From NCBI GenBank assembly GCA_037043235.1, contig JAWRVZ010000016.1:6059001-6123000 (forward strand): 64,000 bases of DNA. Direction: 5' to 3'. This document shows positions 21,026-36,028 of this stretch, piece after piece. The notes below the pieces were generated by a model that searched no databases, was not told where the DNA came from, and saw nothing but the letters and a program-made list of their open reading frames with translations. Positions within the stretch are counted from its first letter, which is position 1. Each line of letters begins with the position of its first letter. Origin of the DNA: Rhodeus uyekii (taxonomy: Eukaryota > Chordata > Actinopteri > Cypriniformes > Acheilognathidae). A program made the position numbers and the translations under genes.

Positions 21026-22465
21026 GTGTTCCGTCATACCCATCACCAATGTGCTAGACTAAAGAATTCTGAGGTATTAGGTGAATTGCCAGCTCACTTA
21101 AATCACTTATCTGATGAACAGCGCGGTGACATCATGCATTTGATTAACAACTTCCCGAATCTGTTTAATGATGTTCCTTCCCGTACTACTGTTTTAGAGC
21201 ATGATATTAATGTCGGTGATGCCGCTCCATTAAAGCAACATGCGTACCGGGTGAATGTTACAAAGAGAGCTGTCATGAGAGATGAAGTTGACTATTTGCT
21301 GAAGAATGGTCTTGCGAAATACAGTTGGAGTTCACCATGCTTATTAGTTCCGAAGAGTGATGGCACAGTTCGGTTTTGTACTGATTACCGAAAGGTAAAT
21401 GCGGTTACCATTGCAGATTGTTTTCCGTTGCCACGCATGGAAGATTGCGTTGACAACCTTGGTACTGCTCGTTATGTCAGTAAATTAGATTTGTTAAAGG
21501 GTTACTGGCAAGTGCCCCTTACTTCTCGTGCATCTGACATCTCAGCATTTGTGACTCCCGACAATTTCGCACAATATTCCGTTATGGCTTTTGGTATGCG
21601 CAATGCTCCCGCTACTTTTCAGCGACTCATTAGTATTGTTCTTTTGGGTGTTCCGAATTGCAATGCGTATTTAGATGACCTAGTTGTGTACTCCACAGAC
21701 TGGTCAGAACATGTTTCACTGTTAAACACAGTATTCGAGCGCCTCGCTAAAGCATCACTGACCCTGAATTTGGCCAAATGTGAATTTGCTCAAGCGACCA
21801 TCACATATCTCGGTAAGGAGGTTGGTCAAGTGCGTCCGATAGACGCAAAAGTAACTGCCATATCAGAGTTCCCCATTCCAACTACTCGACGAGAACTTCG
21901 TAGGTTTTTAGGCATGGCTGGTTACTACCGCAGTTTTTGTAAGAACTTTTCTGTAATTGCACAACCTTTGACATCTCTCCTTAGCCCATCCCATCAGTTT
22001 CGGTGGTCTGACGAATGCCAGTATGCATTTGTTTCGATTAAAGCTCTTCTGTGTAGTGCTCCTGTTCTGAAGGCACCTGATCTGTCTTCTGAATTTAAGC
22101 TAGAGGTGGATGCTAGTGCGGTTGGTGCCGGAGCTGTACTCTTGCAGGAGGATGCGAACGGAGTTGATCATCCCATTTGCTACTTTTCCCGTAAGTTCAA
22201 CAAGCATCAACTAAATTATTCGACAATTGAGAAGGAGGCATTAGCACTGCTGATGGCACTTCAATATTTCGATGTTTATGTTGGCTCTAGTTACTGTCCT
22301 GTTATTGTGTTCACAGATCACAATCCGTTGGTTTTTCTATCACGTATGTACAACCAGAATCAACGCTTAATGCACTGGTCTTTGATTGCACAAAACTACA
22401 ATTTAGTGATCAACCATAAGAAAGGTGTGGAGAATGTGTTTGCCGATACTCTTTCCCGAGGGTAA
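21026..22465 (+). CDS. Reverse transcriptase-RNase H of Gmr1-like element
   Basis: An open frame of about 480 codons with no true ATG at its start (it opens on GTG), as expected of an internal part of a polyprotein. RT motifs: YRKVNAVT, SKLDLLKGYWQV, AFGMRNAPATFQ, and YLDDLVVYS with the catalytic Asp pair. RNase H motifs: LEVDASAVGAGAVL, YSTIEKEALAL, FTDHNPLVFL and VFADTLSR. It ends 64 nt before the 3' LTR; GGATGGGAG just before the LTR is a likely polypurine tract. Joining integrase to RT across the TGGCA repeat would not keep one frame, so an additional shift or stop exists here. Confidence 0.9.
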   Translation: MFRHTHHQCARLKNSEVLGELPAHLNHLSDEQRGDIMHLINNFPNLFNDVPSRTTVLEHDINVGDAAPLKQHAYRVNVTKRAVMRDEVDYLLKNGLAKYSWSSPCLLVPKSDGTVRFCTDYRKVNAVTIADCFPLPRMEDCVDNLGTARYVSKLDLLKGYWQVPLTSRASDISAFVTPDNFAQYSVMAFGMRNAPATFQRLISIVLLGVPNCNAYLDDLVVYSTDWSEHVSLLNTVFERLAKASLTLNLAKCEFAQATITYLGKEVGQVRPIDAKVTAISEFPIPTTRRELRRFLGMAGYYRSFCKNFSVIAQPLTSLLSPSHQFRWSDECQYAFVSIKALLCSAPVLKAPDLSSEFKLEVDASAVGAGAVLLQEDANGVDHPICYFSRKFNKHQLNYSTIEKEALALLMALQYFDVYVGSSYCPVIVFTDHNPLVFLSRMYNQNQRLMHWSLIAQNYNLVINHKKGVENVFADTLSRG

Positions 22466-23521
22466 TTGTAATATCCTACTGTAAGACAAATATATGTAAT
22501 TTCATATAGTTTGCTTTTATGGATGGGAGTGTTACGTGCTGCGTACGGTATTTATTTTTCCTATCTATGTTTGTCCTCTATTTCTATCATCTCTACTAGG
22601 TCTTCGCTGATTGGAGGAGGCGGCTGTCAATCGTAATCAGTGATGTCATCTTGTCAGCCAATCAAGTGCCATCCTGCTGATTTAAGAGTCACCTGTTCAC
22701 CGTGATCAGCAGTTCAGTGTGTGGGCTGTGCTGTGTGTTTGAGTTTGAGTTTATTGAAACTTATGTTTTTCATCTGTGTTTGCGAATCTTGCATTTGTTT
22801 CTTGATGATAACCTTAAGGTAAAGGTTATCTGAGTCACTGTTTCACTGAATCCATTCGGGGACAGGGAACAGGTTTAGCATGTTGCGCGACGTACACATC
22901 GCCCATAGCTACAAATGTTTAGATACACTAGATAAGAGGTGAGTGCCACTTTTGTATTTTCTGTTTCTTATTTAGTATAGTTTAGTAGTGATGGTGAAAT
23001 GAAGCTTTGTGAAGCACCGAGGCTTTCCCCTCAACTGTGTCGTAAAAAGGTTCATTACTCGAAGCTTTTCAACACGGCGCACACTAACGACATCTGGTGG
23101 TCAAAAGTTGAAGAGTTGCTTGTGCCAGAGGACCCATTCATTTTTTGTTTTACTGTTTCATGTAACAATTCACTTTGAGAAATCCACAAAAGCAATTCAA
23201 TTTTTTTCATTTGTTAATTTAGTAGGCTACTTAATGTGAGCAAATGAGCCTATTAATGAATTTATGAAACAAAATAATAAATGGGACAAATTAACGTGTA
23301 TAGAGTCATTTTTTTATGAATCTGCTTTGATCAACACATTCAGCCTTATTTGCTTAAACTTTAGCCTTAATCATAAACCTATGAATTCATAGGCAAGGCT
23401 CATGTAGGCATATATAATAAAAATAACATAAAACAATTGTGGAATGGTGAAGTGCTTGTGAACAGGGTGATGAAAGTGCTTGTGAACTGGGGAGTTTTTG
23501 TTTTGTGGGAAATGGAAGAAA

Positions 23522-25904
<2,383 letters not shown>

Positions 25905-26570
25905 GCTCAAAAATTCAAAAGAGCTAATCCTCTGTTTCGAGTCAGTTCACTACTGTTTTACCAAAGTGCATGACACTCAAAACCTGCGCAAGGGGTTCGC
26001 GCTACATTTGAACCAGATTACGAAGCAGTCACGTGGTTGAGGGAGAAAACGAAGCTTCGGACGTCACTGATCACGTGGTTATGGCAAAACGAATCACGCT
26101 CCGATACAGTGCTTCACTGTGAGGTGTTTCGTTTTTTGTTTCGAAGCCTCGAAGCCTCGGTGTCAAACGTCACATCACTATAGTTTAGTCTGGGCGCCGG
26201 ACGCGCTGAAGAATTCGGGTTTCTTTTTCACATTTTGCTTTGGTTAGTAAGTTTAGAGGGTTTGGGGAATTTAGTTTGTGAACTGTTTTGTTTTATTCCT
26301 TTCTTTAATTTGGCGCCACCTTCGTTCCTTGATCCCTATGAGTTGGTTGTTGTGTTTTCTTCTTTATTTGTTTAACACTGTAAATAGCTCATGCACTGTT
26401 TAGTGGCTTCGGCCGTAATGGTAATAAATACCGTCAACTGCAACGCTTGCGTGACCCGGTCTCTTTTACTTTTCCCTCCGATGCAGTATTTCTTAAACTG
26501 AGTGTTATGTCCTAACCCTAGACAACTAAAGGTACGTAACACTGATAATTCTGATTAAATCTGATGAAAA

Positions 26571-26830
26571 GACGACACATATGGAATTTGGAAGGCTTTG
26601 GAATGAACTTCCTCTGTCTGTTAAATCTTCTTCTACTCTCGGTTTATTTCAGAGTGCGCTAAAAACTAAAATCTGTTTTCAATAGCAATTGAAAGTATTT
26701 CGTAATCTGCCATTTGTCATTATGCTTTATTTATTATATGTCTCTTTTATTTGTATTCATTTAGCACTTTGGTTTCCACATTGTGGTGTTGAAAGTGCTT
26801 TATAAATAAATAAGTAAATAAGTTGAGCTG
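26571..26830 (+). mobile_element. LINE 3' end fragment
   Basis: A short frame reads MEFGRLWNELPLSVKSSSTL, then FQSALKTKICFQ and stop, typical of the last residues of a non-LTR ORF2. A 3' UTR and an AAATAAGT-like tail (26800-26821) follow. It sits right after the Gmr1 target duplication. Confidence 0.6.
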
Positions 26831-26929
26831 ATATCATATTTTGTTTTTGCAAAACAGTAGAGATAAGTGGGACTGAGGCAATGCTGATCATATTTTTGGG
26901 ATCAAAAAGACTAAACATTTGGTAGAGAA

Positions 26930-28010
26930 GAACCTTGACAAGTAATTAGAATGAAAATAAATCAAATTAATATTATGAACAGAAAATTCTGATATGATTT
27001 TGGATCTATTTAAGGACACTTTTAAACTAATATTATGAAAATCTAACAGTTCTTGTTCAGCTTACAACAAATTTGAAAGGTAACAAACCTAAAGAGTATC
27101 TGATGAGCCAAATTACAGATATGAATGAAAAGTTTAGATTTTGGTCATTTGTTGCTGACGCATACGCAAGTTAAACAAACACGATACTGAGAACAAAATG
27201 TACTTTAAAGGAAATCATTATTATTTGATTTTGAATTTTGGAATGTTAACATGATTTGAATACTGTGAAATTCTTTGTTTCAGTGAAATTATTATTTAAA
27301 TTTGTTTTATTTTATTTATATTTTTGAAAAAGAAACATTTAAGATGTCCTGCAATTAAGATGGTACATGCTATTTGCCTGTCAAATAAATGAAACTTTCA
27401 GTCGAGACTCAAAGCTTAGATGGAATATTATGGGATTAATTTATTCTTTTATTGTTTATTTTTTAGACCACCTTTGTGAAAAGTTTTTAAGGGGTGTAGT
27501 GAAATGAACGGATTTCCCCTCTTATTTCAAGTATTCTACAATGAATTGGAAATTATTATTATAATTTTTTGTTCTTTTTTTACAACAACAACGAAAAAAA
27601 CCTGTATGTCCTGGTATTTCTGATTACAATACAATGTGTGTGTTTGGTCTCTGAGAGATGACTGAGGGTCTGATCTAGGGATGGGTGATTATACCAGTAT
27701 ACATGCGACATATTTAACCTAATACCTGCTGTCATGTGTGGGGATTTTGTCAGGAATGTGGTAACACTATTTGCTCATTTATCCTGGCTTCTAGAGAATA
27801 AATATGTATTTGATTTTTAAATCCATATAATTTGATGATAAACTAATATATCCAAGATTCATAAAAGCAGTGTAAGACATTTAAATACAACTATGTCTTT
27901 TGTTTTGAAGGTCAATAACACACTCCTGCTCTGTAAGACTTTCTGTTCTAGTTAAAGTCCGTGAAGGGAAACAGAAAGGGTCTGTGTTTTAATTTTTTTA
28001 TTATTATTAA
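26930..28010. repeat. Dispersed ~1.1-kb duplication, copy 1
   Basis: Closely matches 50690-52280 in the same orientation, including a block running from catgtgtgggg to aaggtcaataacac and beyond. It has no coding frame. It keeps the empty site (acacgatactgagaac) of the solo LTR found in copy 2. Confidence 0.85.
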
Positions 28011-28904
28011 ATTTTAACGAGACTGAGAGCAAGGCTGACTATATCAATTTGTAGCTGCACTAATTGATATCTCATATGTGTTGTTTCACTACACATTTGG
28101 CCTATTAGGAGGGACTGATAGAGACCATTCGAAAATCCATTGCCGCTTTTATATATTGTATATATTTTGTATATATATATTATTTTCTTTTACACATTTG
28201 TACACTTCAGTCTATCACCTATGTAACCAATTATTACTTAAAGCCTTTCTTTACTTTTCTGTATTTTTCCATGGAGTAAGGATGAATATTGTCTGCACTT
28301 CTCACCAGATAAAACATGTTATCCGAATGTTTTGAGTAGTCTCTCTGTGGATAGTTGGAGCCTGAGCCGAGTTTAGCCTTGGAGAAGCTGTGTATCTGTG
28401 TGTGTGTTAATATGGTCTGTATTGGTGAGGTGATTAACTGGCACCATAAGGAGACGGAATGAGTTGTTGTTCTCAACAAGCCACGTGGAAGGTCACTAAC
28501 CCGTCACCCATGTGATCAACAAAGATATGCTTCAGACTGTCTGCTCTTGTGTGGAAAATTACTAGCTTTGTTTATCTTTATTTCTTTCTTTCTTTCTTAG
28601 CCAATCAGTATTATTTAACCGTCATCATTGATGTAGTAATTAGCCTCTGTTAGAGTATAATTGCTGTAACAATGTCATTGTATGTGGGGCGACCTACAAA
28701 CTCCTTGTGAGACTTGAAGCTGGCTTCTGCTGATGAAACTGCAAACTAAACTTCACTAAAATGTATTCTATTTACTGCACTTCTGACTCCTTGTCTTCAT
28801 TCAACATATCTGGTCCTCGGGTCTTAATTGTAATTCCCCTACAATACAGACTCAAGTTACTTGTAATGCGTTTCCCACAACACTGCACATATGTTTTGAA
28901 GAAC
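28011..28904. other. Spacer sequence, nothing recognised
   Basis: AT-rich, with two short frames (28078-28335 and 28234-28479) that have no motif. A (TTTC)n run lies near 28580. I see no gene. Confidence 0.5.
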
Positions 28905-29080
28905 AAAGAGAACATCTCAGGTTACGTATGCAACCTTAATTCCCTGAGGGGGAACGAGACGCTGTGTCGAAAACACTAGGGGAATGCCTTGGCATGTAGT
29001 CTCGTGAAGCACTGTGAAATCGATCGCGTGATCTCGGGATGATCGTCACGGGACTTTGACAGCAAGATCCAGGACCATAA
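28905..29080. mobile_element. DIRS-type terminal repeat fragment, diverged
   Basis: Contains caggttacgtatgcaacc, ttccctgag and gaacgagacgctg, the same sequence class as 9105-9250, with many differences. Confidence 0.45.
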
Positions 29081-29084
29081 AAGG

Positions 29085-29410
29085 AGAGCAGAGACAGCTT
29101 TTCGTTTAACTATTTAATTATCAAGTAAGTTTAAGTAAATCAACTTAAAAGTACATAATGTCATTAAACTATGCAAATCAATATTAAAAGCAGTATTATT
29201 TCCTTCAAGGCCAATCTCTTGACCCACAAAACTGACAGCATATTGGAGAGTCCTGTTGAGGTTGGGACTGAGTAAAAAACACGGTTTATTTACTCAAAAT
29301 GAGTAATTTTTTAAGATCTTACACTACTATTACTGGCAGAGATCAAATGTATGAGCGACCTGATGAGTGCGCATCCTCTCCTGGGACTCTTTTGTATCTT
29401 AGGACTCCTG
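29085..29410. repeat. Deletion derivative of arm sequence
   Basis: 29089-29215 matches left-arm pieces near 7560-7611 and 8070-8140, joined. 29216-29410 matches the reverse complement of right-arm 33640-33860 (frame SNFLRSYTTITGRDQMYERP). It is therefore a partial, rearranged third version of arm material lying just outside the right arm. Confidence 0.65.
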
Positions 29411-30333
29411 GGGCACTGAGGTTCCACCTCCGACCTCGGTGCCCCTCATTCCACCTCGGCCCGTCGACGCATCGTCAGCGCCTCCACTCCTCACACCCTC
29501 AGCCCCATCGACAACCCTCAGCCTCTCCTCTCCTGCGGGCGCCCTCGTCCTACCGGTGTCCCCTTGGTCGGTCGTCGCCTGGCCTCCTCCTGTGGCGTCG
29601 GCCGGCTCCTCCCTCCCTTCAGTTTCCCCTACGTCCTCTGTCCCTCCGCCTCCAGTCAGTCCTCGGTCCTGCCGCTGGTTCTTCGGAGGTTCGTCACTCC
29701 GGCTCTTCCTCGGCCTCCGGAGCCAGCAAGCGTCACTCAGGGACCTTGGCCCGTCGGCTCCACCATGGACTGACTCGGGTGCCTGGCCCCTGACCCCGCC
29801 TGCTCCCCCCTGGACACCTCCCTCTGCCTGGCCCCTGACCCCGCCTGCTCCCCCCTGGACACCTCCCTCTGCCTGGCCCCTGATCCCTCCTGCACCCCCA
29901 TGGACTTGATTATTTTTTGGACTCTGTTGTATTTTGTCCTGTCCTCCCCCTGGTCCCCCTCCCTCCCTCCGCTGTTGACCAGTTTTGGCGCGAGGTCGCG
30001 CCTTCCGGGAGGGGGAGCTACTGTCACAGTCTAGTCATGATCCTCCTGTTTTGTCCCTCATGTGTTCCCGTGTTCCTCTTAGTTTAATTACCCATTTAGT
30101 TCTCCACCTGTTTGTAATTTCCTCATGTATTTAATCCTCCTGTTTTATCATGTCTTTGTCAGTGATTGTCATGTTTGGTGGTGTTCGTGGTTGTTCTGAG
30201 TTTCTCCCTCCGAGGTCTAAGTTTGCACCCTCGAGTGCCTTTTGTTTTCCAGTTTTATAAATAAAGTGTTTTATGTTTGTATCCGCTTCTCCTGGCGTGT
30301 TCTACAACACACCCCTGCACCCGGTGCCTTACA
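29411..30333 (+). mobile_element. 3' end of an LTR retroelement with LTR
   Basis: A GC-rich internal tail (29411-30021) with three near-identical Pro/Trp-rich units of about 45-50 bp (WPLTPPAPPWTPPS frame) is followed by a purine tract (GGGAGGGGGAG) and a 312-bp LTR (30022-30333). The LTR starts TGTCACAG, ends CCTTACA, and has AATAAAG. The 5' part of the element is absent. The base composition is unlike its AT-rich neighbours. Confidence 0.65.
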
Positions 30334-30359
30334 CTTATTGCAATGCTTCTGAAATTTAG

Positions 30360-31497
30360 TTAAGTTTCCCCAACTGAGCAAGCCATAGGCGACAGCGGCA
30401 AGGAACCAAAACTCCGGCAGGTGACGTAACGAATGAAGAATAGAATGGAGAAAAAACCTTGGGAGAAACCAGGCTCAGTCGGGGGACCAGTTCTCCTCTG
30501 GCCAACAGCCAAACAGTGCATGATTATTATAGAACAATTCAAGTCCAATATGAAGTCCAATTTGGTCCGGTTGGAGATGGGTTCATGATCGTCACAGGGG
30601 AGGGTCTAGTAGAGTCACGGTCTCCGCAGACACTTCAGGGCAGTGCTGTGCTCGTGTCCAGGTCCTTCATCTGATCTGGATATGGCCCGGATCCAGCTGA
30701 CCACGGTAACCTCGGAATAAACAGAGGCCAATATCAGCTTAGATGCCATTCTTCTTCTGATGTATCGAGTACATCAGGTGTTATGGGAATGTTCCGGGTT
30801 CCGGCTTATCTAAATTATGCAGCCTAACAATCATTTTACATGATTTGGATTAAAAATGTATGTATAATGTGTTATGTGTATGCCAGGTTGAAGAGATGTG
30901 TTTTTAGTCTACATTTAAACTGACAGAGTGTGTCTGCTTCCCGAACTGTAATAGGAAGACTGTTCCAGAGTTTAGGAGCTAAATAGGAAAAGGATCGACC
31001 GCCAGCAGTTGACTTTGATATTCTAGGTATTATAAGCTGGTCAGTATTTTGGGATCGCAATAGACGTGAAGGACTATAATGTGTTAAGAGAGCGTTCAAG
31101 TACTGTGGAGCTAAACCATTTAATGCTTTGTAAGTAATTAGCAAGATTTTAAAATGTATTCGGTGTTTAATAGGAAGCCAGTGCAGGTTTGACAGAACTG
31201 GGCTAATATGCTCATACTTCCTGGTTCTAGTAAGAACTCGAGCTGCTGCATTTTGGACCAGCTGGAATTTGTTTATTAAGCGTGCAGGGCAACCACATAG
31301 TAGAGCGTTACAATAATCTAGCCTTCAACTCATGAACGCATGAACTAACTTTCCGCATTTGTCTTTGAGAGCATATGTCGCAATTTAGATATATTTTTAA
31401 GATGGAAGAATGCCGTTTTACAGATGCTAGAAACATGGCTTTCAAATGAAAGATTGGTATCAAAGAGCACACCCAGGTTTCTAACTGACGACGAGGA
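30360..31497 (-). mobile_element. L2/CR1 LINE, truncated copy (right arm)
   Basis: Mirror of 9705-10771, but reaching about 70 bp further into the LINE 3' UTR. The ORF2 C-terminal frame is 31144-30872. Truncated at both ends. Confidence 0.88.
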
Positions 31498-31551
31498 TGA
31501 GGATCAGTAAAACTACAGTTTTAGTCATAAGTATCAGCACTACTTGACTTA

Positions 31552-32001
31552 ATCTGGGAACCAAAAATTGTTCGCTGGGTCTGTCCTCCCGCCTTCGGTG
31601 ATCATGACCACGAATTAAAGAACAAGGTCTGTCCAATGCGAGCACTGAACGCTCTTGTCTTGAGGACTGCCCCTTGGCATAAGTCTGACCAACTGTTTGT
31701 TTTCTTCGGGACCCCGAAGAGGGCCCCAGCATTCAAACCTACCATGTGTAGATGGATAGTCAAGGCTATCTCTCTGGCTTACGAGTCGGCTAGACAGCCT
31801 TCCCCTATGGTGGTCCGTGCCCACTCCACTGGGAGCGTGGCTGCCTCTAAGGCCCTTCTAGTGCTACTCTTTAGCTTGCTTCAGACACTCTCTAAGCTGC
31901 CGCTGCCGTTTCCAGCGCACCTTTATCATCCTGGTTCATCATGTCACCGGCTCATGATGTGGATTCACATTTGTTTGATCAATCGATTGCATAGTGCTTA
32001 A
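31552..32001 (+). pseudogene. DIRS-like tyrosine recombinase fragment (right arm)
   Basis: Mirror of 9197-9650, with the same RAHSTG substitution at the catalytic arginine. The CPMRAL, SDQLFV and YESARQ blocks are readable. It shares its lesion with the other arm, so it decayed before the arms duplicated. Confidence 0.7.
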
Positions 32002-32089
32002 TGAGACAAGATGCCATGGTATTCTCCTAGTGTTTTAATGCATCATCTCGTCGCCTCTTCAGGGAACTTTGGTTACGTACGTAACCTGA

Positions 32090-33062
32090 CACTTTTTCGA
32101 ACATGTGCAGTACCAGATCTGGATCAGTCGTACTCTTTAACCGATCAGATTTAAGCGTATAAATCGACCAATCATAATCACATGAGGGTGGGCCTATTAA
32201 GGCATAATTTAACAATCATACATATATTTTTAGTGTTGAAACAGCATTAAGGAAAAGTAAGCAGAACAAAGCCAAAGAAAAGAAAAAAATAATAAAATTA
32301 AATAAATTAAGTAAATCAGGAGCGGTGAGGATCTTGGTCTAATAACAGTTAGAGTGCATAGCGGCAATAATTTTCAGGGCATTTCTGTCTGACATCCAAT
32401 GAAGAGACTTTGCCAATATCTTTACATGATTCTTCCATCCATTGAAATAGGGTTTAATAATGGGGTTTAAAATATTTACATCTGTGGATGAAGTGTTTAC
32501 CTAAAAAAAATCTTAATATTGATCAAACATTTTCAAAAAAGTTCTTATCATTCAGAAACACTCTGACTTTAATTGAGTTGATATTCAAAGGGTGTAGCGG
32601 TATATCTTTAGATTTTAACCAACTTTGAATTGAAAGCATTTCAGTGAAACTACTGTTTCCCAGTTGAATTTTTCATGTAGAGAGCTAAAAAAATTGGTAA
32701 GAGAAATATCGCTTCCTTATTACTGCATAACTGAAATCTTGCAGAACATATTTTCTCCTCAGCTGACTAGAGTAATTCTGTTTAGATAATGTTTCTAATA
32801 AACTTGTTTGTAAATTGTTCACCATTTAAATGAATACCTTCAATACAGAGTGATCGCATTTCTGAGATGTTGGTAACAACCCATTCAATCCACACATGCA
32901 AAGAAATCAAAGCATAGATGGCCGTAAATTAAGTTATGTTTAATAATGTTAAATGACACAGGGAAAAGTATTGAACGCTTGCTGAAGCATATTTAATACT
33001 TTGTACAAAAGTCTTTGTTGGTAATGAAGAAAATAATATTGCTTTTAATACTGCTTTGCATG
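32090..33062. other. Duplicated arm sequence, no gene seen
   Basis: Mirror of about 8140-9110. No coding frame, RNA motif or recognised element. Confidence 0.5.
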
Positions 33063-33880
33063 GTTTAGCAGGTGAGCAAGTGAATTCATCGTCTATAGCA
33101 GACTTTGTTTAGGACTGAGTGTTGTTTGGAAGAAACCACCAACATTTGTAGTTTACTTGTAATGTTCCGAAGTGAATAAAATAAATAAATAAAAACTTTT
33201 AACAGATATAGAAAATCAAAAAAAAAAAAAATTAAAGCTGCACGAATAAACAAATGTGATTTTCTGTAGCTCGAACAGTAGGTCATGGGTTTGATTCCCA
33301 GGAAAAGCAAGAATTGATTAGAATGTTAATGTGTTTCTTGAATTCAATGTAAGTTGCTTTGGATGAAATACATTAATGTAAATGTCAATAAATGAAATCA
33401 AGTTGTTTTTCACTTTGTCAGGTGCTGATTCTGCAGTTATGGATTCAGAGATGGGAAAACTCCTCAATTATATTGATTGTGTAAGAAACACTTCTGGTGA
33501 TATTTCTAGAATTTGAAAGCTTTTTAAATGATTCTTTATGCTGATTCAGTTCACCCTTATGGCATCTCCACACTGTGTTCTGTACTGTCCAGCAGATGGA
33601 GCAGGAGTATTTCCAAACACTGGAATCCTCACCAGATCTCTGTCGTGGGCTTCCAGGAGTCCTAAGATACAAAAGAGTCCCAGGAGAGGATGCGCACTCA
33701 TCAGGTCGCTCATACATTTGATCTCTGCCAGTAATAGTAGTGTAAGATCTGAAAAAATTACTCATTTTGAGTAAATAAACTGTGTTTTTTACTCAGCCCC
33801 AACCTGAACAGGACACTCCAATTCTGTGGGTCAAGAGCTGGGCCTTGAAGGAAATAATACTGCTTTTAATACTGATTTGC
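33063..33880. mobile_element. Insertion private to right arm
   Basis: Absent from the left arm at the corresponding place (about 8110-8140). Bracketed by near-identical direct repeats of about 40 bp (aataatactgcttttaatac ... catggttta). It contains a SINE fragment and a 106-residue minus-strand frame (33445-33765) with no recognised domain. Part of it recurs inverted at 29216-29410. Confidence 0.65.
33262..33410 (+). mobile_element. tRNA-derived SINE fragment
   Basis: A pol III B-box-like GGTTTGATTCCCAGG follows tRNA-like sequence. The 3' part (taagttgctttggatgaaa, ...gtaaatg) resembles common fish tRNA SINE tails, and it ends in a short aataaatgaaat run. Confidence 0.6.
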
Positions 33881-35579
33881 ATGGTTTAATGACATGATGT
33901 ACTTTTAAGTTGATTATTGTTTTACTGAATGATGTTATGCATGCTTGATCATGTGGTGAATCATAAGGGGTAAAAGATGATTATGCCAATAAATCAGTCG
34001 TCTTCAGACTTTGGAATGACAGAAGACTGCTGGCAGAGCATAGTGTGATGATTGAATCAGGACCATCACAAGAGATGACCACAAAGAGTGCGTGCTGACA
34101 TAGAAGGAGATGTTTTTCAGAGCGTCTCACTGTATGATTAACCTTGAAAAGAGTTTATGTGTAAAGGAAAACAGGAGCCGAGATGAGTGGAGGGTTTCAA
34201 TTGGACCACCAGATCTCCTCAACCTTTGTCCAGAAGAAACTGCCGACTTGTTTGATTATATTGTATAAATATGAGTGTCTAAAGATAGCGAGCAGTTGCA
34301 GAGTGCCTGAACATAAGACTCGCAGAAGTGTTGCGTGCTCAGGGATAGCTGTGACCCAGAGCTCTGTATGCTTTATTCATCTAACTTGATAATTAAATAG
34401 TTAAACGAAAAGCCGTCTCTGCTCTCCTCATTAAAAGAACACGCGGACTTGAGAGATTGATGGAAAGTCCAACAGCCTCCTCTGGATCTTAGATATGTGG
34501 AAACACAAAAGGTTAGACTCTTGAGAAAGGACATGTAGCCGACACAAACACTTATTCAGTGTTGGGAAAAAGTTACCTTTAGTTGTAATGAGTTTCAATA
34601 TTGTATTACTCCCAAATAAAGTAAGAAATTACACTACTTAGTTTTTGTGGAAAATAATGTTATGTTACTTTTGCATTACTTCTCACCTGTGCTGGGCTTG
34701 CTTGTTTTTAATAACAAAAAAGGTTCTATGTTTGGCAAATGTGAAGGCCCTTTCACACCAGAAGTGAAACAGATAATCCTCAAACTGAAGGAAAGGCAAA
34801 TTCATATCTATACAGTAGAGAGAGCAGCTCAAACAAACCTATGCTGGCGCTCAGAAGAAGAGCTGGAAAAGAAGAGACATTCAACTCTCTAGTGCATCAG
34901 AAGGGCTGCGGCATTTGCATAGTTAAATAATCACTTGAAACTGAACAAACTGGCAGCTCCAGAGATGAAACTCTTGAATTATCTTATGTACTCTTGATAT
35001 CTTCGTCAGTGATGAAACTCGTGATTATCTTGAACTCTCATGGAAAACTGGGCACCAACTTATGGTCAGACTCAGGAATTAATTTGATGCGTGATTCAAT
35101 CAGTGCATTTTGGGTATTCTCTAGCACAACAGTTGTATAATCTTTATTGCAGTGCTTTATGGAATTGAATGTGTAGTCAGTAGTGTCCATTATGGTTTCA
35201 GACACCATTACAAATAGCGCCCTATTTTATGGTAAAAGGGTGTGATTTTGGACAGCCCATGACTGCATCTGAAAGCACATACTTTGAGTAGGTACTCATT
35301 CTGAATAAGTAGTTATTTTATGACTGCTAAAAAGTATGTTCTACATAGTATGTGTATGAATGTAAGCTGGACATAAAAGTATTATCATGTGACCAACCAG
35401 ATTCAGTCGCATCACTTAAGTTTTCACTTGACCACTTATCTTCAGTAACTTGCATCACTTCTTTAAGATAACTTATTACAAAAGTATTGCGTCACTTTAC
35501 TAAAAAGTAATCTTGCATTGCATTTAATGTGTTACCCCAACACCGTTCTTGCTGCTTTAACACTTTTCCTTAGTCTATG
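33881..35579. other. Duplicated arm sequence, no gene seen
   Basis: Mirror of about 5700-8110 without the left-arm LINE. Frames at 34183-34389 and 34647-34892 duplicate those of the left arm and carry no motif. Confidence 0.5.
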
Positions 35580-35760
35580 AAAGTCTGATTGGACTTCTGC
35601 TGTGAGAACTACAGAGCGTCGTTTGAGATTGTGCTCCATGAAAAGCATCTGTCTATGAGACATTCTGAGGCACAGCCGACCAGACCAACTAGAATACCCC
35701 TTCTTCAACAAGGATGAAGAGCTACAAGACAAAGCACACGAGAGAGTAAAACACAGGTTG
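35580..35760 (+). other. Exon-like conserved ORF, copy in right arm (broken)
   Basis: Counterpart of 5499-5702. A short loss and base changes around ccgaccagaccaactag break the frame, which stays open in the other two copies. Function unknown. Confidence 0.25.
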
Positions 35761-36022
35761 GTGTTGTACTACACACTCCTGCTTAAAAGTACGGGTTACT
35801 AAATTATTATTTAGCAATGATGCATTAATTGATCAAGTAGCTGTAAATAGACATTTATAATGTTAAACAATATTGCCACTTTCTAGTTAAAGAACCCTGA
35901 AAAATAAATGTTTCTTGAGCAATATATAAAGCGTATTAGAATCATTCCTGAAGAATCTAGTGACACTGAAGAGTAATGGTGCTTAAAAAAAACCCCCAAC
36001 AAGAATATTGGGCCACATTTGC

Positions 36023-36028
36023 TTTATT
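36023..36028 (-). terminator. Polyadenylation signal of copy B
   Basis: AATAAA on the minus strand, at the same distance from the stop as in copy A. Confidence 0.65.

Noticed and set aside
28078..28479. Two small frames in the spacer
   Set aside because: No motif, no duplicate elsewhere, AT-rich codons; chance ORFs.
29439..29909. 156-residue proline-rich protein gene
   Set aside because: No ATG-led gene context. It is the internal tail of a truncated LTR element, with its polypurine tract and LTR following.
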